Shown here one piece after another: positions 17,482 to 29,481 of a stretch of DNA of 64,000 nucleotides (position 1 is the stretch's first letter; each line of letters starts with the position of its first letter). The stretch spans positions 248,001 to 312,000 of the forward strand of contig NZ_FOFG01000002.1 in NCBI RefSeq assembly GCF_900110915.1, in the 5' to 3' direction. A model generated the notes under the pieces. That model saw only the letters and a list, made by a program, of their open reading frames with translations, was not told the origin of the DNA and searched no databases. Source of the stretch: Faunimonas pinastri (GTDB taxonomy: Bacteria; Pseudomonadota; Alphaproteobacteria; Rhizobiales; Afifellaceae). A program made the translations under genes and the position numbers.

Positions 17482-18345
17482 ATGGATGACCACGGAATGT
17501 CGCGGCGCCAACTCGTTCGGGCTGCGATGAAGGCGCCTTACCTCGAACGCGAGGAGGAGCACGATCTCGCCGTGCAGTGGAAGGAGCAGAACGATTCCGA
17601 AGCACTGCACCGGCTGACCTCCGCCCATATGCGGCTGGTTATCTCTATCGCCTCCCGCTTCCGGCATTTTGGCCTGTCGATGTCCGACATGATCCAGGAG
17701 GGCCATGTCGGGCTCCTGGAGGCCGCGAGCCGTTTCGATCCAGAACGCGAGGTTCGCTTCTCCACCTACGCGACCTGGTGGATCCGCGCCTCGATCCAGG
17801 ATTACATTCTCCGCAATTGGTCGATCGTGCGCGGCGGCACATCCTCGGCGCAGAAGGCCCTCTTCTTCAATCTGCGCCGCCTGCGTGCCCGTCTCACGGC
17901 CGGCGAAGCCGAACCGGACCGCAACCTCTACGACCAGATCGCCCAGACCATCGGCGTCTCGCGCGACGACGTCGCTCTCATGGACGCCCGGCTTTCCGGC
18001 CCCGACCTGTCCCTGAATGCGCCGCTGGTGGAGACGGATGGCTCCAGTGCCGACCGGCAGGATTTCATCGCCGACAACCGTCCCTTGCCCGATGAAATCG
18101 TCGGCGACGACATCGACCGCGAGCGCCGCGTGATCTGGCTGAACGATGCCTTGCACGCTCTGAACGACCGCGAACTCCGCATCGTGCGGGAACGACGGCT
18201 GACGGAGGATGGTGCGACCCTGGAATCGCTCGGGCAGCAACTCGGCATTTCCAAGGAGCGTGTCCGCCAGATCGAGACGCGAGCGCTGGAAAAGCTGAAG
18301 CACGAGCTCATCAAGCAGAACCAGGACCATAGCGCCTTCGTCTGA
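17482..18345 (+). CDS. rpoH: RNA polymerase sigma-32-type factor (RpoH2-like)
   Basis: 287-aa heat-shock-class sigma factor. Region 2 reads HMRLVISIASRFRHFGLSMSDMIQEGHVGLLEAASRFDPEREVRFSTYATWWIRASIQDYILRNWS. The RpoH box is QKALFFNLRR, and region 4 ends with SKERVRQIETRALEKLKHEL. The GGTSSAQKALFF variant resembles the second RpoH (RpoH2) of rhizobia more than RpoH1. Start ATG 17482 has GGAG 8 nt upstream; ATG 17443 and 17464 are possible alternatives. Divergent from psuK. A strong bidirectional terminator follows. Confidence 0.93.
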   Translation: MDDHGMSRRQLVRAAMKAPYLEREEEHDLAVQWKEQNDSEALHRLTSAHMRLVISIASRFRHFGLSMSDMIQEGHVGLLEAASRFDPEREVRFSTYATWWIRASIQDYILRNWSIVRGGTSSAQKALFFNLRRLRARLTAGEAEPDRNLYDQIAQTIGVSRDDVALMDARLSGPDLSLNAPLVETDGSSADRQDFIADNRPLPDEIVGDDIDRERRVIWLNDALHALNDRELRIVRERRLTEDGATLESLGQQLGISKERVRQIETRALEKLKHELIKQNQDHSAFV

Positions 18346-18380
18346 GACGCCGACCCGACGAAAACGCCCCTTTACGAAGA

Positions 18381-18410
18381 AAGCCCCGCGGCGCGCCGCG
18401 GGGCTTTTCC
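18381..18410. terminator. bidirectional terminator between rpoH and atpC
   Basis: A 26-bp perfect palindrome with 11-nt arms (AAGCCCCGCGG / CCGCGGGGCTT) around a CGCG centre, followed by TT on the plus side and preceded by A-rich DNA that gives T's on the minus side. It serves the two convergent units. Confidence 0.9.
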
Positions 18411-18433
18411 TGTTCAGTATATGCGCCCGCCAA

Positions 18434-18844
18434 TCAGGCGGGCAGGATCCAGCGCTGCACGTCCTCAAGGTCGCTGACCCGCTGCCGGGCCGTCGTCCGC
18501 GTGATGTAGTCGATGCCGGTATTGTCGGCATCTTCCCGGCTCACGCGAATGCGCTCCGAGAGGTAATCGGAGGTCATCTGCTCCGCGCCCATTGCCTCGT
18601 CGGCCAGGATCGTCAGGCCCGACGCATTGATATCCACAAGCCCGCCGCCCACGAAGAACCGCGTGACGGTACCGGACTGCGCCTTGATCTCGATGACACC
18701 CGGACGCAGCGTCGTCATCAGCGGCGCGTGATTGGCCAGCACGGTGAGGTAACCCTCCGTGCCCGGCACCACGACCGACTCAACGATCTCCGAGAAGAGC
18801 AGACGCTCAGGAGATACGAGGTCGAACTTCAGCCCGTCGGCCAT
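18434..18844 (-). CDS. atpC: F0F1 ATP synthase subunit epsilon
   Basis: 136-aa central-stalk subunit that regulates ATPase activity. It begins with the conserved FDLVSPERLLFSEIVESVVVPGTEGYLTVLANHAPLMTTLRPG beta-sandwich, then a short C-terminal helical part. Strong GGGGGA Shine-Dalgarno. It lies 20 nt after atpD and is the last gene of atpHAGDC. Confidence 0.96.
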   Translation of the reverse strand: MADGLKFDLVSPERLLFSEIVESVVVPGTEGYLTVLANHAPLMTTLRPGVIEIKAQSGTVTRFFVGGGLVDINASGLTILADEAMGAEQMTSDYLSERIRVSREDADNTGIDYITRTTARQRVSDLEDVQRWILPA

Positions 18845-18864
18845 GCTTCAGTCCCCCTGCCCGA

Positions 18865-21203
<2,339 letters not shown>

Positions 21204-21229
21204 CCCGCCTGTCCTTGCGTTAAGGGCGG

Positions 21230-21253
21230 ATTACGCGAAGATCTTCGCGTAAT
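21230..21253. repeat. 24-bp perfect palindrome over the atpA stop codon
   Basis: The arms ATTACGCGAAGA and TCTTCGCGTAAT form an uninterrupted palindrome covering the last codons (AKIFA) and TAA of atpA. In RNA it can fold into a stem of about 10 bp with a 4-nt loop 27 nt before atpG. No T-run follows, so it is not a standard terminator. Confidence 0.7.
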
Positions 21254-22760
21254 TGTCGATCACCGACTTGAGCTGCGAACGGATGGCGTCGGTCAGCTGA
21301 CCTTCGGTCCGGATCGAGTCGAGGACGCTCTTGTGCTCGGTACGCAGCAGGCTGAGAAGCCCCTGCTCGAACGCGCCGACCTTGTTGACCGGCAGCGGAT
21401 CCAGATAGCCGTTCACGCCGGCATAGATCACCGCGACCTGCTCTTCCGTCTTCAGCGGCGAGAACTGCGGCTGCTTCAGGAGTTCCGTCAGGCGCGCGCC
21501 ACGGTTCAGCAGTCGCTGCGTGGATGCGTCCAGATCGGACCCGAACTGCGCGAAGGCCGCCATTTCGCGGTACTGCGCCAGCTCGCCCTTGATGGAGCCA
21601 GCAACCTGCTTCATCGCCTTGATCTGCGCGGCGGAACCGACGCGGGACACCGACAGGCCGACATTCACGGCCGGGCGGATGCCCTGGTAGAAGAGGTCCG
21701 TCTCAAGGAAGATCTGGCCGTCGGTGATCGAGATCACGTTGGTCGGGATATAGGCGGACACGTCGTTCGCCTGCGTCTCGATGATCGGCAACGCGGTCAG
21801 CGAGCCGGCGCCATGCGCGTCGCTCATCTTGGCCGAACGCTCGAGCAGGCGCGAATGCAGGTAGAACACGTCGCCCGGATAGGCCTCGCGGCCCGGCGGG
21901 CGGCGCAGCAGCAGCGACATCTGACGGTAGGCCACGGCCTGCTTGGACAGATCGTCATAAGCGATCAGCGCATGCATGCCGTTGTCGCGGAAATATTCAC
22001 CCATCGCGCAGCCGGCGAAGGGCGCGAGGTACTGCATCGGCGCCGGATCGGAAGCGGTCGCCGCCACGACGATGGAATATTCCATCGCGCCGCGCTCTTC
22101 CAGCGTCTTCACCAGCTGCGCCACGGTGGAGCGCTTCTGCCCGATCGCGACGTAGATGCAGTAGAGCTTGGCGCTTTCGATGTTCTGGTCGAAAGCGGCC
22201 TTCTGGTTCAGGAAGGCATCCAGAATGATCGCCGACTTGCCGGTCTGGCGATCGCCGATGACCAGCTCGCGCTGGCCCCGACCGACCGGGATCAGCGCGT
22301 CGATCGCCTTGATGCCCGTGGACATGGGCTCGTGGACGGACTTGCGCGGAATGATGCCGGGCGCCTTGACGTCGACGCGGCGAAGCTCGTCGGACACGAT
22401 CGGGCCCTTGCCGTCGATCGGGTTTCCGAGAGCGTCGACGACGCGGCCCAGCAGACCCTTGCCGACGGGAACTTCAACGATCGCGCCGGTCCGGCGGACG
22501 GTGGAGCCCTCGTTGATGCCACGGTCGGGCCCGAAGATCACGACGCCGACATTGTCGGCTTCGAGATTGAGGGCCATGCCACGCACGCCGTCGTCGAACT
22601 CGACCATCTCGCCGGCCTGGACATTGTCCAGACCGTAAACGCGCGCAATGCCGTCGCCGACCGACAGGACCTGACCGACCTCGGAGACCTCAGCCTCCTG
22701 GCCGAAGTTGCGGATCTGCTCCTTCAGGATGGAGGAGATTTCTGCGGCTCGAATGTCCAT
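21231..22760 (-). CDS. atpA: F0F1 ATP synthase subunit alpha
   Basis: 509-aa non-catalytic nucleotide-binding subunit. The P-loop is [15 protein letters not shown], and the [23 protein letters not shown]-terminal barrel and the conserved [20 protein letters not shown] are present. It begins with [29 protein letters not shown] as in other rhizobia. Its ATG shares one base with the atpH TGA (TGATG), so translation is coupled. Confidence 0.98.
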   Translation of the reverse strand: MDIRAAEISSILKEQIRNFGQEAEVSEVGQVLSVGDGIARVYGLDNVQAGEMVEFDDGVRGMALNLEADNVGVVIFGPDRGINEGSTVRRTGAIVEVPVGKGLLGRVVDALGNPIDGKGPIVSDELRRVDVKAPGIIPRKSVHEPMSTGIKAIDALIPVGRGQRELVIGDRQTGKSAIILDAFLNQKAAFDQNIESAKLYCIYVAIGQKRSTVAQLVKTLEERGAMEYSIVVAATASDPAPMQYLAPFAGCAMGEYFRDNGMHALIAYDDLSKQAVAYRQMSLLLRRPPGREAYPGDVFYLHSRLLERSAKMSDAHGAGSLTALPIIETQANDVSAYIPTNVISITDGQIFLETDLFYQGIRPAVNVGLSVSRVGSAAQIKAMKQVAGSIKGELAQYREMAAFAQFGSDLDASTQRLLNRGARLTELLKQPQFSPLKTEEQVAVIYAGVNGYLDPLPVNKVGAFEQGLLSLLRTEHKSVLDSIRTEGQLTDAIRSQLKSVIDNYAKIFA

Positions 22761-23320
22761 CAGCCGACCTCTTTCAGACGGGTTTTCATCATCATCAGTT
22801 TACTACGAAGCGACGAGTCGATCATCCGCGATCCCACTTTGACGACGAGGCCACCGAGGATCGCCGGGTTGACCGACAGGTCGAACGCGATTTTCTTGCC
22901 GAGCTTCTGGCTCAGGATCGCACGAAGGGATTCCTGCTGCTCCGCGCTCAGCGGATGGGCGGACGTCACCTTTGCCGTCACCTCCCCGCGCGCATCGGCC
23001 ATCAGCACCTCAAAGGCGGCGATGATTCCCGGCAGCGTGAAAAGCCGGCGGTTGTGTGCCACGAGGCGCACGAAGTTTCCGGTCAGCCCCGTGATCCCCG
23101 CGCGATCGGCGATCGCCCCGATTGCCTTCTCCTGCTCCCGCGGAAGAAAGGTCGGGCTCTCGATCAAGCGACGAAGGTCGGCGCTGTCGGCAAGCATGGT
23201 GCGGAAGCTCTTGAGGTCAGCCTCGACGCTGTCCAAAGCCGACTGCTCTCGAGCCAAGTCGAAGAGCGCGGAAGCGTAGCGTTCAGCTACACCGGAAACG
23301 GAAGAATTTCGATCCGTCAC
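22760..23320 (-). CDS. atpH: F0F1 ATP synthase subunit delta
   Basis: 186-aa peripheral-stalk subunit linking F1 to F0. N-terminal [31 protein letters not shown] and C-terminal [40 protein letters not shown] match the family. The start is taken as GTG 23320 ([11 protein letters not shown]), which reproduces the usual 186-residue length; the ATG 23347 upstream lacks a ribosome-binding site. It is the first gene of the F1 operon. F0 genes are elsewhere, as usual in alphaproteobacteria. Confidence 0.94.
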   Translation of the reverse strand: MTDRNSSVSGVAERYASALFDLAREQSALDSVEADLKSFRTMLADSADLRRLIESPTFLPREQEKAIGAIADRAGITGLTGNFVRLVAHNRRLFTLPGIIAAFEVLMADARGEVTAKVTSAHPLSAEQQESLRAILSQKLGKKIAFDLSVNPAILGGLVVKVGSRMIDSSLRSKLMMMKTRLKEVG

Positions 23321-23414
23321 GCGCGGTTTCTCTTCTTTCCGGCCCATGAATGGGCCCGCCTGTTGGTAATACGTAGGCTTTCGCTCGAGCCGTGGCCGAG
23401 CGACGCATGCGGTC

Positions 23415-23443
23415 GTCTAGCACAGCGTTTATCCCCGAGGCAA
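23415..23443 (-). promoter_or_regulatory. candidate promoter of atpHAGDC
   Basis: On the minus strand, TTGCCT (23443-23438), a 17-nt spacer and CTAGAC (23420-23415), about 90 nt upstream of atpH. Seen by eye. Confidence 0.4.
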
Positions 23444-23529
23444 CACGCTCTCGCCGCAATTCCGGGGAGACCCGCCCACCTTGCGCAAACGACTGAAATG
23501 CCTCGCCTTATAGTAAGGACGCCGTTGCT

Positions 23530-25695
23530 TCACAGGAAGCTCATCGGGTCGATGTCGACGGCGACATTGACGCTGCCGCGTGCCCGGGGGGCGGCTTGCA
23601 GCCACGCGCGGAGCCAGGAATGCAGCAGCGAGGCCGATTCCGACTGGGCGAGGAGCCGGAAACGGTGACGTCCGCGCAGCACGGCGAACGGCGCCTCAGC
23701 CGGACCGAGGAGTGCGACGGCGGGCTCGACCGGAGCCATTCGCGCCATGGCCTGCGCATGCGCCTGGGCGGTCGGCCTGTCTCCGGCACTGACGATGATC
23801 GCGGCGAGCCGGCCGAAGGGCGGCAGGCGGCCGCGCCGGCGAATCTCCGTTTCCTGCGCGTAGAACGCCTCGCGGTTGCCGGAAACCAGCGCCGCGATCA
23901 CGGGATGCTCCGGCGCGTAGGTTTGCAGCAGACCGCGACTGGCCTGCCCCGCCCGCCCCGCGCGTCCCGTCACCTGTGTCAGCAGCTGAAACGTCCGCTC
24001 CGCCGCGCGCGGATCGCCGTTCGCGAGTCCCAGATCGGAATCGACCACTCCGACCAGCGACAGGCCGGGGAAATTGTGACCCTTGGCAACGAGCTGCGTG
24101 CCGATGACGATGTCCGCCTCGCCCCTGGCGATCGCGTCCAGTTCCAGCCGCAAACGCTGCGCCCCGCCCGGCATGTCGCTTGAGAGCACCAGCGTCCGCG
24201 CCTCGGGGAAGCGATGAACCACCTCCTCCTGCAGCCGCTCCACGCCCGGCCCGCACGCCACGAGACTGTCTTCCGCTCCGCAGCTCGGACAGAGCTCCGG
24301 CCGCCGCTCCTCATGGCCGCAATGATGGCAGCCCAGGATACGCCGGAAGCGGTGATCGACAAGCCAGGTCGAGCAATTCGGGCAGGCCATGCGATGGCCG
24401 CACGTCCGGCAAAGCGTCAGCGGAGCGTAGCCGCGTCGGTTGAGGAAGAGCAGCGACTGCTTCTTCTCGCCGAAAGCCTCGGTCATGGCTTCCACCAGCG
24501 GCGGGGCAAGCCAATGCAGCCGCTCCGGCGGATTGGTCCGCAGGTCCACCACGGAGACGGCCGGCGGCGCCGCGCCGCCGAATCGGGCGGGCAGGCGAAC
24601 ATGGGCGTAGCGACCGCGATCGGCGTTCACCCGGGTTTCGACCGAGGGGGTGGCGGAGGCGAGAACCACCGGCGCGTCGGCCAGCCTCCCGCGCACCACC
24701 GCCATGTCGCGGGCGTTGTAGGTGACGCCCTCTTCCTGTTTGTAGGCGCCCTCGTGCTCCTCATCGACGACGATCAGCGCGAGATCGCGGAAGGGCAGAA
24801 ACAGCGCCGAGCGCGCGCCGACGACCACCCGCGCCTCCCCGGATGCCGCATCGCGCCACACGCGCTCGCGCCCCTTCGCGCCGACCTCCGAATGCCATTC
24901 GGCCGGCCGCGCACCGAAGCGACGGGCGAAGCGGTCGAGGAACTCGCCGGTAAGCGAAATTTCCGGCAGCAGCACCAGCGCCTGGCGCCCTTCCCGCAGC
25001 ACCTGCGCCAGCGCCTCGAAGTACACCTCTGTCTTGCCCGAACCTGTGACGCCGTCGAGCAGCGTCGTGGAAAAGCTCCCGGCCTGAACCGAGGCGACCA
25101 GGGTTTCGGCGGTCGACGACTGGATTTCGGAAAGACCGGCCGGCTTGTGGTCGGGGTCCAGACCGGCCGAGGGCGAACGCGGCGTCATTTCCACAAGCTC
25201 GAGCGTTCCCGCCTGCACGAGACCATCCACCACGCCGGTCGACACCCCGGCGGTGGCGGCCAGCCCGGCCTTGGCCCAGGCAAGACCATCGGCCGCGATC
25301 TCGATGACGCGGCGGCGGGCGGGCGTCACCCGGTCCGGCGGCGGGCCGGCGAGCCGCACACCCACCAGAGTGCGCTCCGGCTCCAGCGCATTGGGGGAGC
25401 GCAGCACCATCCGCAGCACCATGCCGAGCGGACTGAACGTGTAGTTCGCCAGCCATTCCACGAAGCGGAGCAGCGATTCCGGCAATGGCGGCAGGTCGTA
25501 GATGCGCGCGACTTCCCGGAGCTTGCCCTCCGGCACGTCGTCCACCTCCCCCGGCCAGACGCAGCCCAGCACATGGCGCGGCCCGAGCGGCACGACGACG
25601 ACCGTGCCGGGCGCCAGCGGGCGATCGGCCGCATAGGTATAGGGACGGCCGACCGCTACCGGAACCAGCACGGAAACGGGATGCAGGGTGGTCAC
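23530..25695 (-). CDS. priA: primosomal protein N' (replication-restart helicase PriA)
   Basis: Superfamily 2 helicase that reloads the replisome at stalled forks, 721 aa. Order: 3'-DNA-binding domain (VSVLVPVAVGRPYTYA), Walker A GVTGSGKTEVYFEAL, DEEH box VDEEHEGAYKQEE, and paired Cys4 zinc sites (CRTCGHRMACPNC and CHHCGHEERRPELCPSCG) within the helicase core. Motif VI reads QVTGRAGRAGQ. The start is proposed as GTG 25695 with GGAAAAG 7 nt upstream; TTG 25719 is possible. The priA-atpH neighbourhood is conserved in Rhizobiales. Confidence 0.95.
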   Translation of the reverse strand: MTTLHPVSVLVPVAVGRPYTYAADRPLAPGTVVVVPLGPRHVLGCVWPGEVDDVPEGKLREVARIYDLPPLPESLLRFVEWLANYTFSPLGMVLRMVLRSPNALEPERTLVGVRLAGPPPDRVTPARRRVIEIAADGLAWAKAGLAATAGVSTGVVDGLVQAGTLELVEMTPRSPSAGLDPDHKPAGLSEIQSSTAETLVASVQAGSFSTTLLDGVTGSGKTEVYFEALAQVLREGRQALVLLPEISLTGEFLDRFARRFGARPAEWHSEVGAKGRERVWRDAASGEARVVVGARSALFLPFRDLALIVVDEEHEGAYKQEEGVTYNARDMAVVRGRLADAPVVLASATPSVETRVNADRGRYAHVRLPARFGGAAPPAVSVVDLRTNPPERLHWLAPPLVEAMTEAFGEKKQSLLFLNRRGYAPLTLCRTCGHRMACPNCSTWLVDHRFRRILGCHHCGHEERRPELCPSCGAEDSLVACGPGVERLQEEVVHRFPEARTLVLSSDMPGGAQRLRLELDAIARGEADIVIGTQLVAKGHNFPGLSLVGVVDSDLGLANGDPRAAERTFQLLTQVTGRAGRAGQASRGLLQTYAPEHPVIAALVSGNREAFYAQETEIRRRGRLPPFGRLAAIIVSAGDRPTAQAHAQAMARMAPVEPAVALLGPAEAPFAVLRGRHRFRLLAQSESASLLHSWLRAWLQAAPRARGSVNVAVDIDPMSFL

Positions 25696-25802
25696 GAGAT
25701 GCTTTTCCGAGCGGGGCAAAAAGGATTCGGCTGACGCGAACGACTCATTCCTTTAGAAAGGCTCCTCAATAACCCAGCCGCAACCCGCCATCAGGAAACG
25801 CC

Positions 25803-26459
25803 ATGAAGTTCTTTGTCGATACCGCTGACACCAATGAAATCCAAGACCTCGCCGAAGCCGGTCTCCTGGATGGCGTGACGACCAATCCGTCGCTGATCAT
25901 GAAAGCCGGCCGCCCCTTCAAGGAAGTGATCGCGGAGATCTGCAAGCTCGTTCCCGGCCCGGTCTCGGCCGAGGTGACGGCGCTGGATGCGGAAACCATG
26001 ATCGCCGAAGGTCGCCATCTCGCCGAGATCGCGGAGAACGTCGCCGTCAAGGTGCCGCTGACCTGGGACGGGCTGAAGGCCTGCCGCACGCTGTCGAACG
26101 AAGGTCACATGGTGAACGTCACGCTCTGCTTCAACGCGACCCAGGCGCTGATGGCCGGCCGTGCGGGCGCGACCTTCGTTTCCCCCTTCATCGGCCGCAT
26201 CGACGACCTCGGCAATGACGGTATGGAACTGATCTCCGAAATCCGCCAGATCTACGACAACTACGACTACATCGAGACGCAGATCCTCGCCGCCTCGATC
26301 CGTACGCCGAACCACGTCAAGATGTCTGCGCTCGCCGGCGCCGATGTCGCGACCGTTCCCCCCGCCGTTCTCCGCTCCCTCGTGAAGCACCCGCTCACCG
26401 ACAAGGGCATCGAGACCTTTGTCGCGGACTGGGCCAAGACCGGCCAGACCATCCTGTGA
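25803..26459 (+). CDS. fsa: fructose-6-phosphate aldolase / transaldolase (TalC/FSA subfamily)
   Basis: 218-aa small transaldolase-fold enzyme. The N-terminus [32 protein letters not shown] is diagnostic, and the Schiff-base Lys lies in [16 protein letters not shown]. Family members either cleave fructose 6-phosphate or act as transaldolases; which applies is not settled by sequence. A CAGGAAACGCC ribosome-binding site precedes the ATG. Divergent from priA; its stop overlaps the next gene's GTG (GTGA). Confidence 0.93.
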   Translation: MKFFVDTADTNEIQDLAEAGLLDGVTTNPSLIMKAGRPFKEVIAEICKLVPGPVSAEVTALDAETMIAEGRHLAEIAENVAVKVPLTWDGLKACRTLSNEGHMVNVTLCFNATQALMAGRAGATFVSPFIGRIDDLGNDGMELISEIRQIYDNYDYIETQILAASIRTPNHVKMSALAGADVATVPPAVLRSLVKHPLTDKGIETFVADWAKTGQTIL

Positions 26460-26770
26460 GCAACATCCTCGAACACGCGATCCTCGAAGTCCGTCCCGGG
26501 CAGATCGCCGAGTTCGAGACCGCTCTCGCCCAGGCGATCCCGCTGATTGCGGCAACGCCCGGGTTTCTCGGGATCTCGGTTCGGCCCTGCGTGGAAAGGC
26601 CGAGCCGCTATCTCCTCCTGGTCCGCTGGGAGACGGTGGCGGCCCACGAGGTCGGCTTCCGCCAGTCCGATCGCTACGAGCGCTGGAAGGAACTGCTGCA
26701 CCGGTTCTACGATCCGGCTCCGACCGTCGAGCATTACGGCCCGCCGATCGTGACGGAAACGGGTAGCTGA
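26456..26770 (+). CDS. antibiotic biosynthesis monooxygenase-fold (ABM) protein
   Basis: 104-aa dimeric ferredoxin-like barrel protein: [78 protein letters not shown]. The family includes small monooxygenases and heme-degrading enzymes; no catalytic residue lets me choose. Start GTG 26456 overlaps the fsa stop by 4 nt (GTGA), so the two are translationally coupled. Confidence 0.85.
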   Translation: MSNILEHAILEVRPGQIAEFETALAQAIPLIAATPGFLGISVRPCVERPSRYLLLVRWETVAAHEVGFRQSDRYERWKELLHRFYDPAPTVEHYGPPIVTETGS

Positions 26771-27228
26771 CCGGGCAGATCGTGCCGCCCTCGCGCTCTT
26801 CGGCGGCTGATGCCCGCGCGAGCGTGGCCGGCGCGGTCCCGTCCTCGATCTCAGCCGATCCGCCGCCTCCTTGGAGGCCATTGCCCGGCGACCAGATCGC
26901 CACGTAACGTTCCGGCGTGACGTGGTTGCAGATCCGCCCCTCGCAAAGGCCGCCCCGGCCGGACATCATCCAAGCCCCGCCAAATTACCAAAGACGGGAT
27001 CACGCGCCCCCGGGCCCGCTTTCTTCTCGTCGGACAAAGCACCGTCCGAACCGCCGACGTCTGACAGTCACCAGATCGCTTTCGGGCTCCACGAAGCCGA
27101 AGGCCGCCCACCCTGCGCGACCTGCCTCGTCACCTCGGAGACTCCACCGCGGGACAGCATTCAGGAATGCGAAAAGGCCGGACGCGCGGCCCGGCCTTTC
27201 CTCCAAATATCGGCAAATCGTCAGACGC
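26771..27228. other. intergenic region, no supported gene
   Basis: 458 bp between the ABM gene and the DAHP synthase terminator. The open frames here run antisense through neighbouring genes and show no Shine-Dalgarno or family resemblance. The only clear element is the aroG terminator at 27173-27199. Confidence 0.5.
27173..27199 (-). terminator. terminator of the class II DAHP synthase gene
   Basis: Stem AAAGGCCGG / CCGGCCTTT with a 9-nt loop, ending in TTTT on the minus strand, 30 nt after the stop codon. Confidence 0.85.
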
Positions 27229-28611
27229 TCAGGCCTGCGCGGCGACCTTGGTGTCCCGGCCCTGCCGGTCGTGCTTCAGCCGTTCCGCCACCAGGAAGGC
27301 CAGTTCCAGCGCCTGATCGGCGTTGAGGCGCGGATCGCAATGCGTGTGGTAGCGGTCGGAAAGATCCGTCTCCGTCACCGCGCGCGCACCGCCCGTGCAT
27401 TCCGTGACGTTCTTGCCGGTCATCTCGATATGGATGCCGCCGGCATGCGTGCCCTCGGATGCGTGGATATCGAAGAAGCGGTCGACTTCCCGCAGCACGA
27501 GGTCGAAGGGGCGGGTCTTGTAGCCCGTTGCCGCCTTGATCGTGTTGCCGTGCATGGGATCGCACGACCAGACGACCGAACGCCCTTCCCGCTCCACCGC
27601 GCGGATCAGCGCCGGCAGCTTGTCGCCGACCTTTTCCGCGCCGAAGCGCGCGATCAGCGTCAGTCGGCCCGCCTCGTTCTTCGGGTTCAGCGCATCGATG
27701 AGCTTGAGCAGGTTGTCCGGCTCCAGCGAGGGGCCGCACTTCAGACCCAGAGGGTTCCTCACGCCGCGGCAGAACTCGATGTGGGCGTGGTCGATCTGGC
27801 GTGTGCGATCGCCGATCCAGATCATGTGGCCGGAGGTCGCGTACCAGTCGCCGGTCGTGGAATCGACGCGGGTCAGCGCCTGCTCGTAGCCCAGCAGCAA
27901 CGCCTCGTGGCTGGTGAAAAACTCCGTCTGCCGCAGCGTCGGAGTGGTTTCAGAGTCGAGCCCGATCGCCCGCATGAAGCCGAGCGTTTCGGTGATGCGA
28001 TCGGCCAGCGCCGTATAGCGCTCGCGCATCGGGCTTTCCGCCACGAAGCCCAGCATCCACTGGTGCACATGCTCAAGGTTGGCGTAGCCGCCCTGCGCGA
28101 ACGCGCGCAGCAGGTTCAGCGTCGCGGCCGATTGCCGGTAGACCATCTCCTGCCGTGCCGGATCGGGCGTGCGGGATGCCTCGGTGAAGTCGATGCCGTT
28201 GATCACGTCGCCGCGGTAGCTCGGCAGCACCACGTCACCCTGCCGCTCGATGTTCTCCGAGCGAGGCTTGGCGAACTGCCCGGCGATCCGGCCGACCTTC
28301 ACGACAGGCGAGGCCGCGCCAAAGGTCAGCACCACCGCCATCTGCAGGAACAGACGGAACAGGTCGCGGATGTTGTCCGCGCCATGCTCGGCGAAGCTCT
28401 CGGCGCAGTCGCCGCCCTGCAGCAGGAAGGCCTCGCCCGCCGCCACATCGGCCAGCTGCTTCTTCAGCTTTCGCGCCTCGCCTGCAAAAACGAGCGGCGG
28501 ATAGGTGGCGAGACGAGCCTCGACAGCCTCGAGCGCCTCGGCATCCGGATAGTCCGGAACCTGGACGATCGGCTTGTTCCGCCAGCTCATCGGTGTCCAC
28601 TTCTCACTCAT
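27229..28611 (-). CDS. aroG: class II 3-deoxy-7-phosphoheptulonate (DAHP) synthase
   Basis: 460-aa first enzyme of the shikimate pathway, condensing PEP with erythrose 4-phosphate. It belongs to the plant/actinobacterial class [25 protein letters not shown]-terminus, [14 protein letters not shown] (metal Cys), [13 protein letters not shown], and [10 protein letters not shown] with [18 protein letters not shown] toward the C-terminus. Start ATG 28611 follows GAGCGGAGCG; the 28-codon upstream extension is discarded. Class II is the norm in Rhizobiales. Confidence 0.95.
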   Translation of the reverse strand: MSEKWTPMSWRNKPIVQVPDYPDAEALEAVEARLATYPPLVFAGEARKLKKQLADVAAGEAFLLQGGDCAESFAEHGADNIRDLFRLFLQMAVVLTFGAASPVVKVGRIAGQFAKPRSENIERQGDVVLPSYRGDVINGIDFTEASRTPDPARQEMVYRQSAATLNLLRAFAQGGYANLEHVHQWMLGFVAESPMRERYTALADRITETLGFMRAIGLDSETTPTLRQTEFFTSHEALLLGYEQALTRVDSTTGDWYATSGHMIWIGDRTRQIDHAHIEFCRGVRNPLGLKCGPSLEPDNLLKLIDALNPKNEAGRLTLIARFGAEKVGDKLPALIRAVEREGRSVVWSCDPMHGNTIKAATGYKTRPFDLVLREVDRFFDIHASEGTHAGGIHIEMTGKNVTECTGGARAVTETDLSDRYHTHCDPRLNADQALELAFLVAERLKHDRQGRDTKVAAQA

Positions 28612-28796
28612 CACTCGCTCCGCTCGGCTTCGCTCGATGCACTCCTGCGTGCCTTGCTTGTTTGGAAAGGATCGGTGAAGCATTCGGCGCTTCACGCGCG
28701 CTCCTCATATAGGATCGCGGGCAGTCCGACCAGTGAAATGGCCCGAAACTTGCAAAGTGACCTTCCCCCGGACAGCCCTGCTGATCCCGGCGGTTG

Positions 28797-29306
28797 TCAG
28801 AAGCTGCCGCGACGCGAGGTGAGCAATCCCGTAGCCAGCTCCGCAAGCTCGGCCAGCGTCACCTCGAAGGTGGCCCTGTCGGCACGAAGGACGGCATCGC
28901 TGAAGGATCGCTTTCCGTATCCTTCGTCGATCATGTCCCGAGAGCGCCGGGCTTCGACGTCGCTGAAGCGGCGCCCTCGTACCGGATCGAGAATGCCCTC
29001 GGCGTCCGCATCCAGCGAAACGCACCAGCATCTCCTGCCGCCTCCGGAAAGCCCCTTCCGGAAAAACGCCCAGTCGCGCGCCCGGAGTGGCCGGGCGACG
29101 ATCACGAGCGGGACCTCATCCCAGGCGGAAAGGACGTGTTCGATGATCTGCCGCGACACGGTGAGGTTCTGCCCGATCCAGGACTTTCCCTGCTCGCCGA
29201 AATCGTCGCCCTCGATGAAGCGACCACCGAGACTTTCCGCAAGCGCGCCGCCGAGGCTCGACTTGCCACTGCCGATCGGGCCGCTCAGGAAGAGGGCGTC
29301 ACGCAT
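28797..29306 (-). CDS. P-loop kinase-like protein of unknown substrate
   Basis: 169-aa single-domain NTPase. It opens with MRDALFLSGPIGSGKSSLGGALAESLGGRFIEGDDFGEQG: a Walker A P-loop and a substrate-binding Asp-Asp, as in shikimate or gluconate kinases. A central strand VPLVIVARPLRARDWAF and an Arg-rich lid-like stretch DPVRGRRFSDVEARRSRDMIDEGYGKRSF follow. Start ATG 29306 has only a weak AAGGG upstream, but places the P-loop at residue 9 as usual. It does not match a shikimate kinase closely enough to name. Divergent from parE. Confidence 0.7.
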   Translation of the reverse strand: MRDALFLSGPIGSGKSSLGGALAESLGGRFIEGDDFGEQGKSWIGQNLTVSRQIIEHVLSAWDEVPLVIVARPLRARDWAFFRKGLSGGGRRCWCVSLDADAEGILDPVRGRRFSDVEARRSRDMIDEGYGKRSFSDAVLRADRATFEVTLAELAELATGLLTSRRGSF

Positions 29307-29373
29307 GTGCCGAGTACCCTTCAGTCCGCCAGACGCCGTTTTCCCCGCTTTTATCCCCAGCACGGGCGGAAAC

Positions 29374-29412
29374 TTGCATATCCCGCAACATGCTTTAGAA
29401 CAAAGTACGAAC
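29374..29412 (+). promoter_or_regulatory. parE promoter with LexA-type box
   Basis: TTGCAT (29374-29379), 16-nt spacer, TAGAAC (29396-29401). Overlapping the -10 is GAAC-AAAGTAC-GAAC (29398-29412), the alphaproteobacterial LexA direct repeat GAAC-N7-GAAC, 70 nt before the parE start. Confidence 0.6.
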
Positions 29413-29481
29413 CTGAATATCATCCCGCGACGTGTCAGACTGACGCTCAGCTTCCAAGCGATTCGCGAACGGGAAATCGAC

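Noticed and set aside
21333-23279. 648-codon plus-strand open frame
   Set aside because: Antisense to atpA and atpH, which are unmistakable; its composition is that of a reverse-complement shadow.
26780-26969. Minus-strand frame with CNHVTPERYVAIWSP in the fsa-aroG gap
   Set aside because: It looks protein-like at first but has no stop before running antisense through two real genes, and no ribosome-binding site.
26917-29481. Plus-strand open frame leading into parE from 26917
   Set aside because: It crosses antisense through the DAHP synthase and P-loop kinase genes. parE begins at ATG 29482 with a ribosome-binding site and usual N-terminus.
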